DNA of 57,117 nucleotides from Ectothiorhodospiraceae bacterium (GCA_002401775.2 NVUB02000098.1:1-57117); one strand, 5' to 3'; positions 45,598 through 54,381 are shown, counted from the stretch's first letter. Notes: generated by a model from the letters alone, not told the origin. Numbers and translations are program-made.

Positions 45598-45887
45598 TGC
45601 TTCTTACAATCTTTTAATACCAAATTATTAACTACTGGTACATATGAAAAGGCTACCCTGTCTTTAGAACGTAAGTGAGAAGACGCCGTAAAACCATCCC
45701 TGCGGCTGTTGCTTCTGCACACAGGGTAGCCTTTTCTTTTGGTTTATCCGTCGGTATGCATGACGACAACGAAAAAATACAACAACCCTCAACAACCCCC
45801 AAACAACCGTCATGCCGGGCTTGACCCGGCATCCAGGTGCGGAATATGAAAACTGCGGTTTTTTACCAGATTTTGAATATCCGTAAC
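45598..45887. repeat. Intergenic repeat R289, copy 3
   Basis: Tandem neighbour of copy 2, with the left hairpin arm damaged (CTACCCTGTCTTTAGAACG) and the right half nearly identical (CACACAGGGTAGCCTTTTCTTTTGG, ATCCGTCGGTATGCATGACG). Ends shortly before the 45901 element. Confidence 0.8.
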
Positions 45888-45900
45888 CTCACCACAGAAT

Positions 45901-46015
45901 CTTAGGAATGGGCGCGTAATAACGTCCTTGTTTGGTGCTCGGATTTAGTTCGTAGGCAAAGGCGGTCTGAAGCCGGGATGCAAAACCAGGACGTTATTAC
46001 GTGTCTGTTCCTTAG
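45901..46015. mobile_element. 115-bp MITE-like inverted-repeat element
   Basis: Arms CTTAGGAATGGGCGCGTAAT(AACGTCCT) at 45901-45928 and its imperfect complement AGGACGTTATTACGTGTCTG(TTCCTTAG) at 45988-46015 enclose about 60 bp. The left part resembles 41173-41214 and 56927-56968. The sequences on either side (ACCACAG before; AATGCTGTGAGTACGTCATAG after) line up with the region behind R289 copy 1, where no such element is present. No transposase. Confidence 0.65.
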
Positions 46016-46334
46016 CTGCTCTTTTGCCTAGCTTGACCTAAAGAATGCTGTGAGTACGTCATAGGAAGCCTGTTGTTTTCAGATATTCCCCGCCTTGAAT
46101 TTTTCTGGAGACTCTTAATAAGTGTTAATGAAAAGCTTGTACTGGATTTTGTGGCTGAAGTCTCAGATTGACTCTGAAAATGTTTATCGGTTCTTGTGCG
46201 CCTAAAGAGTGAATAAACAAGGACGATATCTCAAGATAATCAAGACACACACGTCGTGTCTTACCCGTTACCACTCGCAGGGCAGATTGGCAGTGGTAAA
46301 TGATATCGACAGAGGTTTTCAGGAGAATAAAGCA
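46016..46334. other. Remainder of the repeat-rich gap
   Basis: AATGCTGTGAGTACGTCATAGGAAGCCTGTTG (46048-46075) repeats 45282-45312. The rest, up to the small gene at 46335, shows no structure that I can interpret. An open frame upstream from 46209 is in frame with that gene but lacks a ribosome site. Confidence 0.45.
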
Positions 46335-46529
46335 GTGAGCACACAAAAAAACGGACGCGCAATTGGCTCGCACTTGGGCAAACCTATTTATGAATCCATT
46401 ACGGATCAGGATGTTACCTACATATTCGACCGGTTGGCAGAATGTGATACAGAGGGTTGTCCGTTGGATCAGGTCAAACGGGGCGAGCTACTGTTACAGC
46501 CTGGTTTAATTTATCGACAAGCCTCATAG
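46335..46529 (+). CDS. Small conserved-looking protein, 64 residues
   Basis: GTG start with AGGAG 9 bp upstream. The protein includes GRAIGSHLGKPIYESITDQD, YIFDRLAECDTEGCPLDQV and LLLQPGLIYRQ. It has two cysteines in ECDTEGC. Charged, no signal peptide or membrane helix. I do not recognise a characterised family. A hairpin with T-run follows at 46558-46603, supporting a real transcription unit. Confidence 0.6.
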   Translation: MSTQKNGRAIGSHLGKPIYESITDQDVTYIFDRLAECDTEGCPLDQVKRGELLLQPGLIYRQAS

Positions 46530-46557
46530 CGATATCGGCGTTTGTCAAATAGAAAGA

Positions 46558-46603
46558 CGCGGGCTGCCGGTTAATGGGTGGCTGGCCCGCGGTATAACTT
46601 TTT
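46558..46603 (+). terminator. Probable terminator after the 64-residue gene
   Basis: Hairpin GCGGGC-TGCC...GGCTG-GCCCGC (46558-46590) followed by TATAACTTTTTAC. It serves the + gene ending at 46529 and may also act for the converging minus-strand methyltransferase gene. Confidence 0.6.
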
Positions 46604-46629
46604 ACTTTATGGCGTTAACTGTTGGTGTT

Positions 46630-47328
46630 TTAACCATTTACTTGGCTTTTTGTGGCCAGAGCAAGCAAGTATTCGGCCTCTTTTTTGCTTAACCAACGCC
46701 AAGGTAACGGAAAAAGCCCTGGCACCTGTTTTCGGTAATTTATGTATGCCTCCCCGAATTGCACTATGAGTTTTTGTTCTTCCAGCCTTGAGCCAATGAA
46801 TAAGTAGGCGGTAATCAACCCATAGACGATGACCTGAGTCAGATGCAAATCTTGAGTCCACATAATCACCAGAAAGAAAAAATACCAGGGATGGCGAACA
46901 AAACGGTGTTGGGTAGAAATATGGAGTTGCTCGGGGTCCGTAGTATTGGTGTTGGTACTGGTGCCGGTGTTGGTATTGTGGCGGTTTTTCCATTGGGTGA
47001 TTCCCAAAAAGACACTGTTGTCGTAGGCTTTCAGCGACCAGAGAAAACCAAGAACGGCCGATAGGGTTAACCCTTTCATTAGCCAGGCCAATGCGCCTTG
47101 CCATAGCCAAATGGGTGGCCCCGGATTTGCTTGCATCCAAAGAATGAGCGGGATCAGCAATAGTATTGATAAAACGTTGAAGAGTAACCGGTATGCTGGC
47201 ATCAGCTGTGGCCAGTGACGCTGCACTGTACTTTTCATCCACAGTGAGGCGAGCAGGGAATGGCTCACAAAATAGGCAATAAAGGCCAGCCCCAGTGGAA
47301 CCAGGGTATTAGTTATGTCGTTGTTCAT
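46630..47328 (-). CDS. Isoprenylcysteine-carboxyl-methyltransferase-like membrane protein
   Basis: About 232 residues with five or six membrane helices. The C-terminal half has the ICMT/phospholipid-methyltransferase pattern: HRFVRHPWYFFFLVIMW, then EEQKLIVQFGEAYINYRKQVPGLFPLP. A Thr/Asn-rich insertion HNTNTGTSTNTNTT (about residues 130-144) looks like a repeat expansion in a loop. The ATG at 47328 is preferred over 47340. Probable SAM-dependent methyltransferase of unknown substrate. Confidence 0.78.
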   Translation of the reverse strand: MNNDITNTLVPLGLAFIAYFVSHSLLASLWMKSTVQRHWPQLMPAYRLLFNVLSILLLIPLILWMQANPGPPIWLWQGALAWLMKGLTLSAVLGFLWSLKAYDNSVFLGITQWKNRHNTNTGTSTNTNTTDPEQLHISTQHRFVRHPWYFFFLVIMWTQDLHLTQVIVYGLITAYLFIGSRLEEQKLIVQFGEAYINYRKQVPGLFPLPWRWLSKKEAEYLLALATKSQVNG

Positions 47329-47448
47329 AAAGAGTACCAATATTTAGGTTTTTTTCGGCAGGGCCGATATTTTTCTTGATAAGTAGTTTAAGATTATATT
47401 GTTAACCGTTGATATAATAGACATAAAGTTGGATGTACGATTATTTTT

Positions 47449-47480
47449 TGGAAATAAAGGTGGATATAAAGGTGGAAATA
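47449..47480. repeat. 12-bp tandem repeat in the leader of the barrel gene
   Basis: GGAAATAAAGGT, GGATATAAAGGT and GGAAATAATGAG follow one another from about 47450; the third unit contains the ATG. The next codons repeat in 12-bp units again (AGTCAAACTATA, GGCCAAGCTATA, AGCCAAACTATG), encoding SQTI-GQAI-SQTM. Confidence 0.75.
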
Positions 47481-47996
47481 ATGAGTCAAACTATAGGCCA
47501 AGCTATAAGCCAAACTATGAGTCGAACAAAAGGGGTTGTCCTGGTGGGGCTTTTAAGCCTAGTTGCGGTATCACCCGTATCTGCTGATTGGTTTTTTGGC
47601 GTTAAAACAGGACCGATGTTGATAGATGCAAATGGGATTAGTGATACCACTAACACGGGTGTCGTTGTTGGTTATGATATAGGCTTAGTTGTCGCTGATG
47701 TTGCTGTGGAGGGTGAATTTACTACCACAACAAGTGACGGAAAATTCATTGGTAATAAAGTTGAAGTTGACACACAGGCGCTATATATGGCTTTTCGAAC
47801 AGGCGGGCCGTTTTACTTTAAGGCTAAAGCCGGGTTAGTTAATGAAGAAATTACTATCGGAGGAATCTCTGAGACTGACTCGGGTGTTTCGTATGGGGTT
47901 GGCTTAGGTTTTGGTATAGGCATTGCTCAGCTGGAATTGGAATTGACCACCATTGAGCAGGACATCGCATTCTTAAGTGTGGGTGTTCAGTTCTAA
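47481..47996 (+). CDS. Small outer-membrane beta-barrel protein
   Basis: 171 residues. Signal peptide about 1-36 (GVVLVGLLSLVAVSPVSA, cleavage before DWFFG), then eight or so amphipathic strands (DWFFGVKTGPMLI; FYFKAKAGLVNEEI; SYGVGLGFGIGIAQLELELT) ending FLSVGVQF with the terminal Phe typical of barrels. OmpW/OmpA-N-like in size. The ATG at 47481 has GGTGG upstream; an earlier frame start at 47433 only adds repeat-encoded residues. Function unknown. Confidence 0.82.
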   Translation: MSQTIGQAISQTMSRTKGVVLVGLLSLVAVSPVSADWFFGVKTGPMLIDANGISDTTNTGVVVGYDIGLVVADVAVEGEFTTTTSDGKFIGNKVEVDTQALYMAFRTGGPFYFKAKAGLVNEEITIGGISETDSGVSYGVGLGFGIGIAQLELELTTIEQDIAFLSVGVQF

Positions 47997-48028
47997 AATA
48001 CTAACGGTTTTAATGGCTCTTCTTATAA

Positions 48029-48058
48029 AAAAGGTCTCAAATATTGAGGCCTTTTTTA
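48029..48058 (+). terminator. Intrinsic terminator after the barrel gene
   Basis: GGTCTCAA-ATA-TTGAGGCC (48033-48051, one G-U pair) followed by six T and preceded by A run; 36 bp after the stop at 47996. The following 48059-48312 stretch holds no gene that I can support. Confidence 0.88.
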
Positions 48059-48312
48059 TGGGTGTTTAATTTTAGCGGTTGTAGGGGCATCACTGTAAAT
48101 GCTCGTTGCCGCTGATAATGTTTAAGATCAAAAATGAATAATGTCGTCGATTTAACGACATGAGTATTTTGTGGGTATATTGGTGATGGCGACGCTTTCG
48201 GTTGCTGTAATTGAATGGCTGCATAGGTGCGAATGCTGGACTAGAATAACTGGAAAGGATAAAGCACTTCAGTATTTGATATCTTTCAGATAAAGGATGT
48301 TTTGAGGCTGTT

Positions 48313-50088
48313 TTGAAAAAGAAAAAGCAGAACCATTCTACTAAAATAGAACATGGCGTCAGTGCTGTTTTGCTGGGCTTTATGCTATTGCTGGCCCTGA
48401 TGTCAGGCCTTATCTTCTCTGCCCGGCAGCAAATGTCTGTGTTTAAAGAGCGTGTGGTTGATATCGTTCATGAGCAGAATGTGAAAACAGACTTGGTATA
48501 CACCATGAGGTTTTCTGCGCGGGAACGGTCACTCGATATGCAATTGGCTTTGTTAATTGACGACTGGGTTAAACGCGATGAGTTAATGCTGCATTATAAT
48601 CGTATGGGCGCCCAGTTTGCCCGTGCCAGAATAACCTTGCTAGAAATGAAGTTGGCGGATGACGAAAAAGAAATTATCGCAGAACAAGGCAAAATTACCG
48701 GTGGTGTGGTGGAATTGCAAAATCAGATATTTGATTTGGCGGTTGAAGGTGATGTCGAACTGGCCACATCCCTGTTGGTGAACAAGGCAATTCCCGAGCA
48801 AAATAGAGTATTTTCCAGCCTTAATCGGCTCATCGCCGTTCAACGAATATCTACCGCTAACCTCGTCAAGGAGACTCAAGCCGAGTATCTCCGTGTTCGC
48901 TCCAATATGGTCTCACTGGGTTTGGCGGTATTGCTGTTGTCAGTCGCTATTGCAATATACGTCACTACTATTATTTCTCGCTATGCTAAACGCCGTCGCG
49001 AAGATAATGAATCCCTTAATCAAATGGCGGCCTTTCCTGAGCAGAACCCAAGCCCTGTGTTTGAATTTAATTACTCAGGGGAAATCACCTATTTGAATCC
49101 GGCTGCCCAAATTTTGCTTCCGCGTTTGGAGGGAGGAGACTCACAACGTGCTTTATATGAAAGGTTGAGTGGAGCGGTTGAGAAATTACGCGCTTCTGAT
49201 CTGGAAATGATCGAAATGGAAATGGACATTGGCGGGCATTATTTTCAGAACTGGGTCACACTAATTCCAGAGTTAGAGACCGTGCGGGTCTATTCTTTGG
49301 ATATCAGCGACCGAAAACGATCTGAGGCTGAACTGAAAAAGCACCATATTCATCTGGAAGTTATGGTAGAGCAGCGGACGGCTGATTTATCCATTGCGAT
49401 AGAAGAATTGGAGGCTTTTTGTTATTCCGTGTCACACGATTTACGAGCGCCATTGCGGTCGATTGATGGCTTCAGCCAAGTATTATTAGAAGATTATGGT
49501 GACCGGCTCGACCAAGGTGGCAGGGATGTACTGGGGCGAGTGCGCGTTGGGGCACAGAAAATGTCGCATCTCATTGATGATTTATTGCGGCTCTCACAGG
49601 TGACTCGGGGCGAGTTTCGAATCGGCGCGGTAGATCTGACGGCGATTGCTGAGGAGGCCATGGATGCTTTAGGGCAGTCTGATCTGGATCGCCATGTCGA
49701 TGTTTCTATTATGCCCGGTATGATGGGCCGGGGTGATGCGGAGTTACTGAAAGTAGTGCTTGTAAACCTGTTGTCCAATGCCTGGAAATACACAAAAATG
49801 CAAAAACAGGCGTCGATTGACGTTGGTATGGAGCATCAGGCTGAGGAGACGGTCTATTTTGTTCGGGACAATGGTGTCGGATTTAATCAGGAGTATGCCG
49901 ACAAAGTTTTTGAGCCTTTTCAGCGTCTTCATGGCGCTGAATTTGAAGGCTCCGGCATTGGTATGGCAACGGTGTTTCGTGTCGTGCGACGCCACAAAGG
50001 ACGTATCTGGGTGAAGTCCCAGGTAAATGCTGGAACCTGTTTTTATTTCACTCTGGGACCAACCACGTTGGGTCCGGCATCTTCCTAA
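48313..50088 (+). CDS. Membrane sensor histidine kinase with PAS domain
   Basis: 591 residues, TTG start with GAGG 5 bp upstream. Two transmembrane helices (about 14-37 and 197-219) enclose a helical periplasmic sensor. Then come a PAS domain (about 235-340), coiled coil, HisKA with phospho-acceptor H375 in YSVSHDLRAPLRSIDGF, and a HATPase with NAWKYT, DNGVGF and GSGIGMATVFRVV. Phytochrome-like HisKA subtype. No receiver domain and no adjacent response regulator, so an orphan kinase. Its C-terminus is related to the pseudogene at 35116-36109. Confidence 0.92.
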   Translation: MKKKKQNHSTKIEHGVSAVLLGFMLLLALMSGLIFSARQQMSVFKERVVDIVHEQNVKTDLVYTMRFSARERSLDMQLALLIDDWVKRDELMLHYNRMGAQFARARITLLEMKLADDEKEIIAEQGKITGGVVELQNQIFDLAVEGDVELATSLLVNKAIPEQNRVFSSLNRLIAVQRISTANLVKETQAEYLRVRSNMVSLGLAVLLLSVAIAIYVTTIISRYAKRRREDNESLNQMAAFPEQNPSPVFEFNYSGEITYLNPAAQILLPRLEGGDSQRALYERLSGAVEKLRASDLEMIEMEMDIGGHYFQNWVTLIPELETVRVYSLDISDRKRSEAELKKHHIHLEVMVEQRTADLSIAIEELEAFCYSVSHDLRAPLRSIDGFSQVLLEDYGDRLDQGGRDVLGRVRVGAQKMSHLIDDLLRLSQVTRGEFRIGAVDLTAIAEEAMDALGQSDLDRHVDVSIMPGMMGRGDAELLKVVLVNLLSNAWKYTKMQKQASIDVGMEHQAEETVYFVRDNGVGFNQEYADKVFEPFQRLHGAEFEGSGIGMATVFRVVRRHKGRIWVKSQVNAGTCFYFTLGPTTLGPASS

Positions 50089-50101
50089 TCTATCGCCACA
50101 G

Positions 50102-51007
50102 TTAGTCGGTGTCAGCCGTCATCCTTAAGGCCTTAATCATTGCCCTGGCAGCATTCGATAATGTGCGGGTGTGGTGGTGCACGACCCCTAAACGTCGAGT
50201 GAACTGCAACTCGGGCACTTCCAGCGTGACCAGATCATCGCTTAACATGGTTTCAGGCAAAACAGACCAACCTAACCCAATGCTGACCATCATTTTGATC
50301 GTTTCCAAATAGTTAGTGGTCATGGCGACCTGTAAGCGCATGCCGTGTGGCGCAAAGGTGCGCTTGAGTAATTCGCGGGTATAGGTGACCTCACTGGGTA
50401 AAATCGCCGGATGCTGGGCGAGTTCCGGAATGGTAATTTGTGTACCTGTTTTTGCAGATGATCCCGATGAACGTGTCGCAAAGGGGTGATCCATACCGAC
50501 GACAATGGCGAGTGGGTCGGCCCATAATAATTCACTTTCGAGATCGGGTAATGGCTCCAGGGGCAGCGTTACAATTCCCAGTTCTAACGCTCCGGTATGC
50601 ACAGCACGGCATGCTGCTTCGGAATCCATAAATTGTAGATCCAGATCCACCTCAGGGTAATGTTGGGTAAATTGTCTCAGCACGGGCGGGATACGATGAA
50701 GACCAATGTGATGACTGGTGCCGATGCTGAGTTTGCCCGCAATATTCCCCGTCAAATTTGAAATTACACGTCGGCTATCCTCGATTTCTCGCAGAATGGA
50801 TCGGGCACGGGGCAGAAATTCACGCCCAGCTTCGGTGAGGCTGATACGCCGACCGATACGGTCGAAAAGGGCAGTACCTAGCTCTCCTTCCATGCTCGCA
50901 ATGCGTTTACTTACTGCTGGTTGAGTGAGATAAAGCCGTTCGGCGGCGAGAGAAAAAGAGGCTTGCTCGGCAGCGACAATAAAGGTTCGTAGGTTATTGG
51001 TATCCAT
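50102..51007 (-). CDS. LysR-family transcriptional regulator
   Basis: 301 residues: N-terminal winged HTH (about 1-60; SFSLAAERLYLTQPAVSKRIASME) and a periplasmic-binding-like effector domain. Convergent with the histidine kinase and divergent from the methyltransferase/leuCDB block. In pseudomonads a LysR gene lies at the same place beside leuC, so it may sense a leucine-pathway or related metabolite. The effector is unknown. Confidence 0.93.
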   Translation of the reverse strand: MDTNNLRTFIVAAEQASFSLAAERLYLTQPAVSKRIASMEGELGTALFDRIGRRISLTEAGREFLPRARSILREIEDSRRVISNLTGNIAGKLSIGTSHHIGLHRIPPVLRQFTQHYPEVDLDLQFMDSEAACRAVHTGALELGIVTLPLEPLPDLESELLWADPLAIVVGMDHPFATRSSGSSAKTGTQITIPELAQHPAILPSEVTYTRELLKRTFAPHGMRLQVAMTTNYLETIKMMVSIGLGWSVLPETMLSDDLVTLEVPELQFTRRLGVVHHHTRTLSNAARAMIKALRMTADTD

Positions 51008-51022
51008 AGTGCAGCATTATCT

Positions 51023-51037
51023 ATTCCTAATTGGAAT
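51023..51037. promoter_or_regulatory. Candidate LysR-type operator
   Basis: Perfect dyad ATTCC-TAATT-GGAAT, 16 bp upstream of the LysR gene start and 89 bp upstream of the methyltransferase. LysR proteins typically bind T-N11-A dyads in the divergent promoter; this is the only strong dyad in the 118-bp spacer. Confidence 0.5.
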
Positions 51038-51125
51038 GCAAATCATCACAAAATAGAATTGTTGTTATTTCATGCCTGGATTAGGATTCACTTCAAGTCA
51101 CCCGCAAACTTGAAAGGTACCTATC

Positions 51126-51941
51126 ATGACTGCTGTAAAAGATCGCCCTTTCATTGAAAATTTTCAGTGGAATGCCGTAGATTATGCCGCCAATTCCTCC
51201 GCACAATTCGAGTGGGGGCGCGAGCTGATTGAGTCATTGGACTTGGCAAGTCATGAGTCTGTATTGGATGTTGGCTGTGGTGATGGAAAGTTGACGGCAT
51301 TAATCGCTCAGCAAGTCGATTCGGGGTCGGTAACCGGGGTGGATAGCTCGCCTGAAATGGTGGCATTGGCCCAACGGACCTGGGGACGTGAAAAAAATAT
51401 GGCATTTGCGTGCATGGACGCTCAGAATCTCGCCTTTGCTGGCAATAGCAGTAATTTTGATGTGGTGTTTTCCAATGCGGTATTGCATTGGGTGCCGGAT
51501 CACCGCGCCGTATTGGCGGGTATACGGCGGGCACTTAAGCCGAACGGGCGCCTGTTATTGCAAATGCCAGCTACGGGAAATTGCGCTCGATTTATCGAGG
51601 CGGTTGATCGAGTGCGTGAAATGCCGCGTTGGCGGCGGTTATTCCACGACTTTACTTTTCCGTGGTGTTTTAGTGCCATGGATGATTATACGCACTGGTT
51701 GAGTGACGCCGGGTTTGAAACACAGCGCATTGCTACGATTAACAAGGACATGTGCCACGAGGGCCCCGAGCCATTGGCCGGTTGGATGCGTACCACGTGG
51801 TTGCCTTACTTGCAGCGTTTACCTAATGCTGAACGGGACCCTTTTGTAAACGCCGTGGTGGAAAACTATCTTTGTGATGTACCACTTGACGCACAGGGAC
51901 GCACCATGTGGAGATGGTGCGCCTGGAAGTGGCCGCCGTAA
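51126..51941 (+). CDS. Class I SAM-dependent methyltransferase (trans-aconitate methyltransferase-like)
   Basis: 271 residues with motif I VLDVGCGDGKLTALIA, acidic end of strand 2 VTGVDSS, FDVVFSNAVLHWVPDH (post-I/IV region) and PNGRLLLQMP. The closest architecture that I know is Tam, which methylates trans-aconitate. A related methyltransferase lies in the leuCDB-asd locus of pseudomonads. Good AAAGGTACC leader. It might methylate an isopropylmalate/aconitate-type acid; that is inference. Confidence 0.82.
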   Translation: MTAVKDRPFIENFQWNAVDYAANSSAQFEWGRELIESLDLASHESVLDVGCGDGKLTALIAQQVDSGSVTGVDSSPEMVALAQRTWGREKNMAFACMDAQNLAFAGNSSNFDVVFSNAVLHWVPDHRAVLAGIRRALKPNGRLLLQMPATGNCARFIEAVDRVREMPRWRRLFHDFTFPWCFSAMDDYTHWLSDAGFETQRIATINKDMCHEGPEPLAGWMRTTWLPYLQRLPNAERDPFVNAVVENYLCDVPLDAQGRTMWRWCAWKWPP

Positions 51942-51970
51942 AAAATTAACGCTGAACTATTAACCCGGAC

Positions 51971-52001
51971 CTTAAAATAGATCATCCTGATCTATTTTAA
52001 G
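51971..52001. repeat. 14-bp perfect hairpin upstream of leuC
   Basis: CTTAAAATAGATCA-TCC-TGATCTATTTTAAG: a perfect 14-bp stem with a 3-nt loop, 30 bp after the methyltransferase stop. AT-rich, no T-run, so a weak terminator at best. Confidence 0.85.
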
Positions 52002-52003
52002 TC

Positions 52004-52053
52004 GCCCGCAAAACACCGGCGCAAATTGGCGAATTTGCTTGTGTTTTGCGGGC
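52004..52053. repeat. 13-bp perfect hairpin with inner stem upstream of leuC
   Basis: GCCCGCAAAACAC and GTGTTTTGCGGGC form a perfect 13-bp stem around an inner CAAATTGGCGAATTTG stem. It directly follows the 51971 hairpin. A third inverted pair, ATTAATCC/GGATTAAT (about 52099-52129), follows before leuC. Confidence 0.82.
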
Positions 52054-52219
52054 TCGCGCTGGCTATCGCCAACGGCGGTGCGTCCCTGCACCGCATCATT
52101 AATCCAGCCTATAATGCGGCCGGATTAATAATATTGATGAGTGACTACTGGGTTATTAGTAAGACAGAAATGTAACTTATCAGAAAATGACCAATAAATT
52201 TCAATGAGGAATAGAGAGC

Positions 52220-53638
52220 ATGGCCGGTAAAACCCTTTACGATAAATTGTGGGATGCCCACGTAGTGCGTACCCAGGACGATGGCACCTGCCTTCTTTAC
52301 ATAGACCGGCATCTGGTACACGAAGTGACCTCGCCGCAAGCCTTTGAAGGGCTTCGCATCGCCGGACGTAAGGTCTGGCGTGTGGAAGCCAACCTTGCCA
52401 CGCCGGATCATAATGTCCCTACCACGAAAAGTGAGTCAGGTGCCCGGGCGAAGGGTATAACCGACCCGATATCGCGCTTACAGGTAGAGACACTGGATAA
52501 AAACTGCGATGAATTTGGCATCACAGAATTCAAGATGGATGATATCCGCCAGGGCATCGTGCATGTCATTAGCCCCGAGCAGGGCGCAACATTGCCAGGT
52601 ATGACGCTGGTATGTGGCGATTCACATACCTCCACGCACGGTGCATTGGGTGCCTTGGCCCATGGTATCGGTACGTCAGAAGTGGAGCATGTACTGGCTA
52701 CACAGTGTCTTATTCAGCGTAAGTCGAAAAATATGCTGGTGAGTATTGATGGCGCAGTCGGCCCTGGTGTTACGGCGAAAGATATCGTCTTAGCCATTAT
52801 TGGCGAAATTGGCACTGCCGGTGGTACTGGTTATGCCATTGAGTTTGGTGGAGAAGGGATACGTGATCTTTCCATCGAAGGCCGAATGACAGTATGCAAT
52901 ATGGCTATTGAAGGTGGCGCACGAGCTGGCATGGTCGCAGTGGATGACAAAACCATTGAATACGTCAAAGGTCGCCCCTACTCACCGACCCGTGAGCAAT
53001 GGGAGGCAGCCGTCGCCAATTGGTCTGAATTGCATACCGATGATGGTGCTGAATTTGATCATGTGGTGCGCATCAAAGGTGCAGGCATACAACCCCAAGT
53101 GACATGGGGCACTTCTCCTGAAATGGTGGTCGCCATAGACGGCCGTGTGCCCGATCCGGCACAGCAGAGTGATGCCGTAAAAGCCGAAGGCATGCGTGCC
53201 GCGTTGGCTTACATGGGCCTTGAGGCTAATACGCCGATTAAGGATATCCAGATCGACAAGGCCTTCATCGGTTCCTGCACCAACTCGCGCATAGAAGATT
53301 TGCGGGCGGCGGCGGACGTGGCCAAAGGACGTAAAGTGGCCGACAACGTGATGTTGGCCATGGTGGTGCCGGGCTCGGGTTTGGTAAAAGCGCAAGCGGA
53401 AAAAGAAGGCCTCGATAAAATATTCATCGACGCCGGATTCGAATGGCGTGAGCCAGGCTGTTCCATGTGTCTGGCCATGAATGCCGACCGCTTAGAACCC
53501 GGTGAACGTTGTGCCTCGACCTCGAACCGAAACTTCGAAGGACGGCAAGGTCAGGGCGGGCGTACTCACTTAGTGAGCCCTGCTATGGCAGCAGCGGCAG
53601 CGATTGCCGGTCATTTTGTGGATGTGAGAGAAATTTGA
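52220..53638 (+). CDS. leuC: 3-isopropylmalate dehydratase large subunit
   Basis: Large subunit of the [4Fe-4S] isomerase converting 2- to 3-isopropylmalate in leucine synthesis. Aconitase motifs: [36 protein letters not shown] and [11 protein letters not shown], with the three cluster cysteines. 472 residues, normal. Start ATG 52220 with GAGG 12 bp upstream. Its 278-bp leader holds stacked hairpins. Followed by leuD, leuB, asd. Confidence 0.98.
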   Translation: MAGKTLYDKLWDAHVVRTQDDGTCLLYIDRHLVHEVTSPQAFEGLRIAGRKVWRVEANLATPDHNVPTTKSESGARAKGITDPISRLQVETLDKNCDEFGITEFKMDDIRQGIVHVISPEQGATLPGMTLVCGDSHTSTHGALGALAHGIGTSEVEHVLATQCLIQRKSKNMLVSIDGAVGPGVTAKDIVLAIIGEIGTAGGTGYAIEFGGEGIRDLSIEGRMTVCNMAIEGGARAGMVAVDDKTIEYVKGRPYSPTREQWEAAVANWSELHTDDGAEFDHVVRIKGAGIQPQVTWGTSPEMVVAIDGRVPDPAQQSDAVKAEGMRAALAYMGLEANTPIKDIQIDKAFIGSCTNSRIEDLRAAADVAKGRKVADNVMLAMVVPGSGLVKAQAEKEGLDKIFIDAGFEWREPGCSMCLAMNADRLEPGERCASTSNRNFEGRQGQGGRTHLVSPAMAAAAAIAGHFVDVREI

Positions 53639-53639
53639 A

Positions 53640-53735
53640 GTTCCAACGCAAAGATACAACGACGCTGAGCGCGCAAAGCATACACATGAAAAATCTTTGT
53701 GTCCTATGCATCTTCGCGTCTGTGCGTTGAAAAAG
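53640..53735. repeat. GCAAAG/CTCTGCG-type palindromic repeat, leuC-leuD spacer
   Basis: CAACGCAAAGATACAACGACGC at the left and CGCGTCTGTGCGTTG at the right make an imperfect inverted repeat filling most of the 107-bp gap. Same family as 55688-55772. Confidence 0.6.
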
Positions 53736-53745
53736 GGGTTAGGTA

Positions 53746-54381
53746 ATGGAAAAATTTGAAAAAATAACGGGGCTTGTAGCCCCAATGGACCGTTCTAATG
53801 TCGATACTGATGCGATTATTCCCAAGCAGTTTTTGAAATCCATCAAGCGTTCGGGTTTCGGCCCTAATTTATTCGACGAATGGCGATATCTCGACCATGG
53901 CGAACCGGGCATGGACAACAGCGGACGCCCGGTTAATCCGGATTTTGTATTAAACCTGCCACGTTATAAGGGCGCCAGTGTATTATTAGCCCGTGAAAAT
54001 TTTGGCTGTGGCTCCTCGCGTGAACATGCGCCATGGGCATTGCTAGATTATGGCTTTCGGGTCATTATCGCGCCCAGTTACGCGGACATCTTTTTCAACA
54101 ACTGTTTCAAAAATGGCATAGTGCCCATCGTGCAGCCCGCGCAAGTGGTCGATGAATTGTTTCAGGCCGTTGAAACCAACGAAGGTTATCAGCTCACCGT
54201 TGACCTCGCAGCGCAGACCATCACCACGCCCGAGGGTAAAAGCATTGCCTTTGAAGTAGAGGAATTCCGTAAACATTGTTTGCTGAACGGGTTAGACGAT
54301 ATCGGCCTCACCTTGCAGCATGTGGATGATATTCGTGCCTATGAAACACAGCGTAAGCAGGGTGCGCCTTGGTTGTTTTGA
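53746..54381 (+). CDS. leuD: 3-isopropylmalate dehydratase small subunit
   Basis: Small swivelling-domain subunit partner of LeuC. Motifs: [31 protein letters not shown] and [12 protein letters not shown]. 211 residues, normal for the proteobacterial form. ATG 53746 preceded by GGGGTTAGGTA. Belongs to the leuCDB operon but is separated from leuB by repeat DNA. Confidence 0.97.
   Translation: MEKFEKITGLVAPMDRSNVDTDAIIPKQFLKSIKRSGFGPNLFDEWRYLDHGEPGMDNSGRPVNPDFVLNLPRYKGASVLLARENFGCGSSREHAPWALLDYGFRVIIAPSYADIFFNNCFKNGIVPIVQPAQVVDELFQAVETNEGYQLTVDLAAQTITTPEGKSIAFEVEEFRKHCLLNGLDDIGLTLQHVDDIRAYETQRKQGAPWLF

Noticed and set aside
45309-45887. CRISPR array
   Set aside because: Only two to three units of 289 bp with no short regular repeats and unique spacers, and no cas genes in the window.
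51942-52219. Classical leucine attenuator with leader peptide upstream of leuC
   Set aside because: No short ORF with clustered Leu codons and no T-run after the hairpins.
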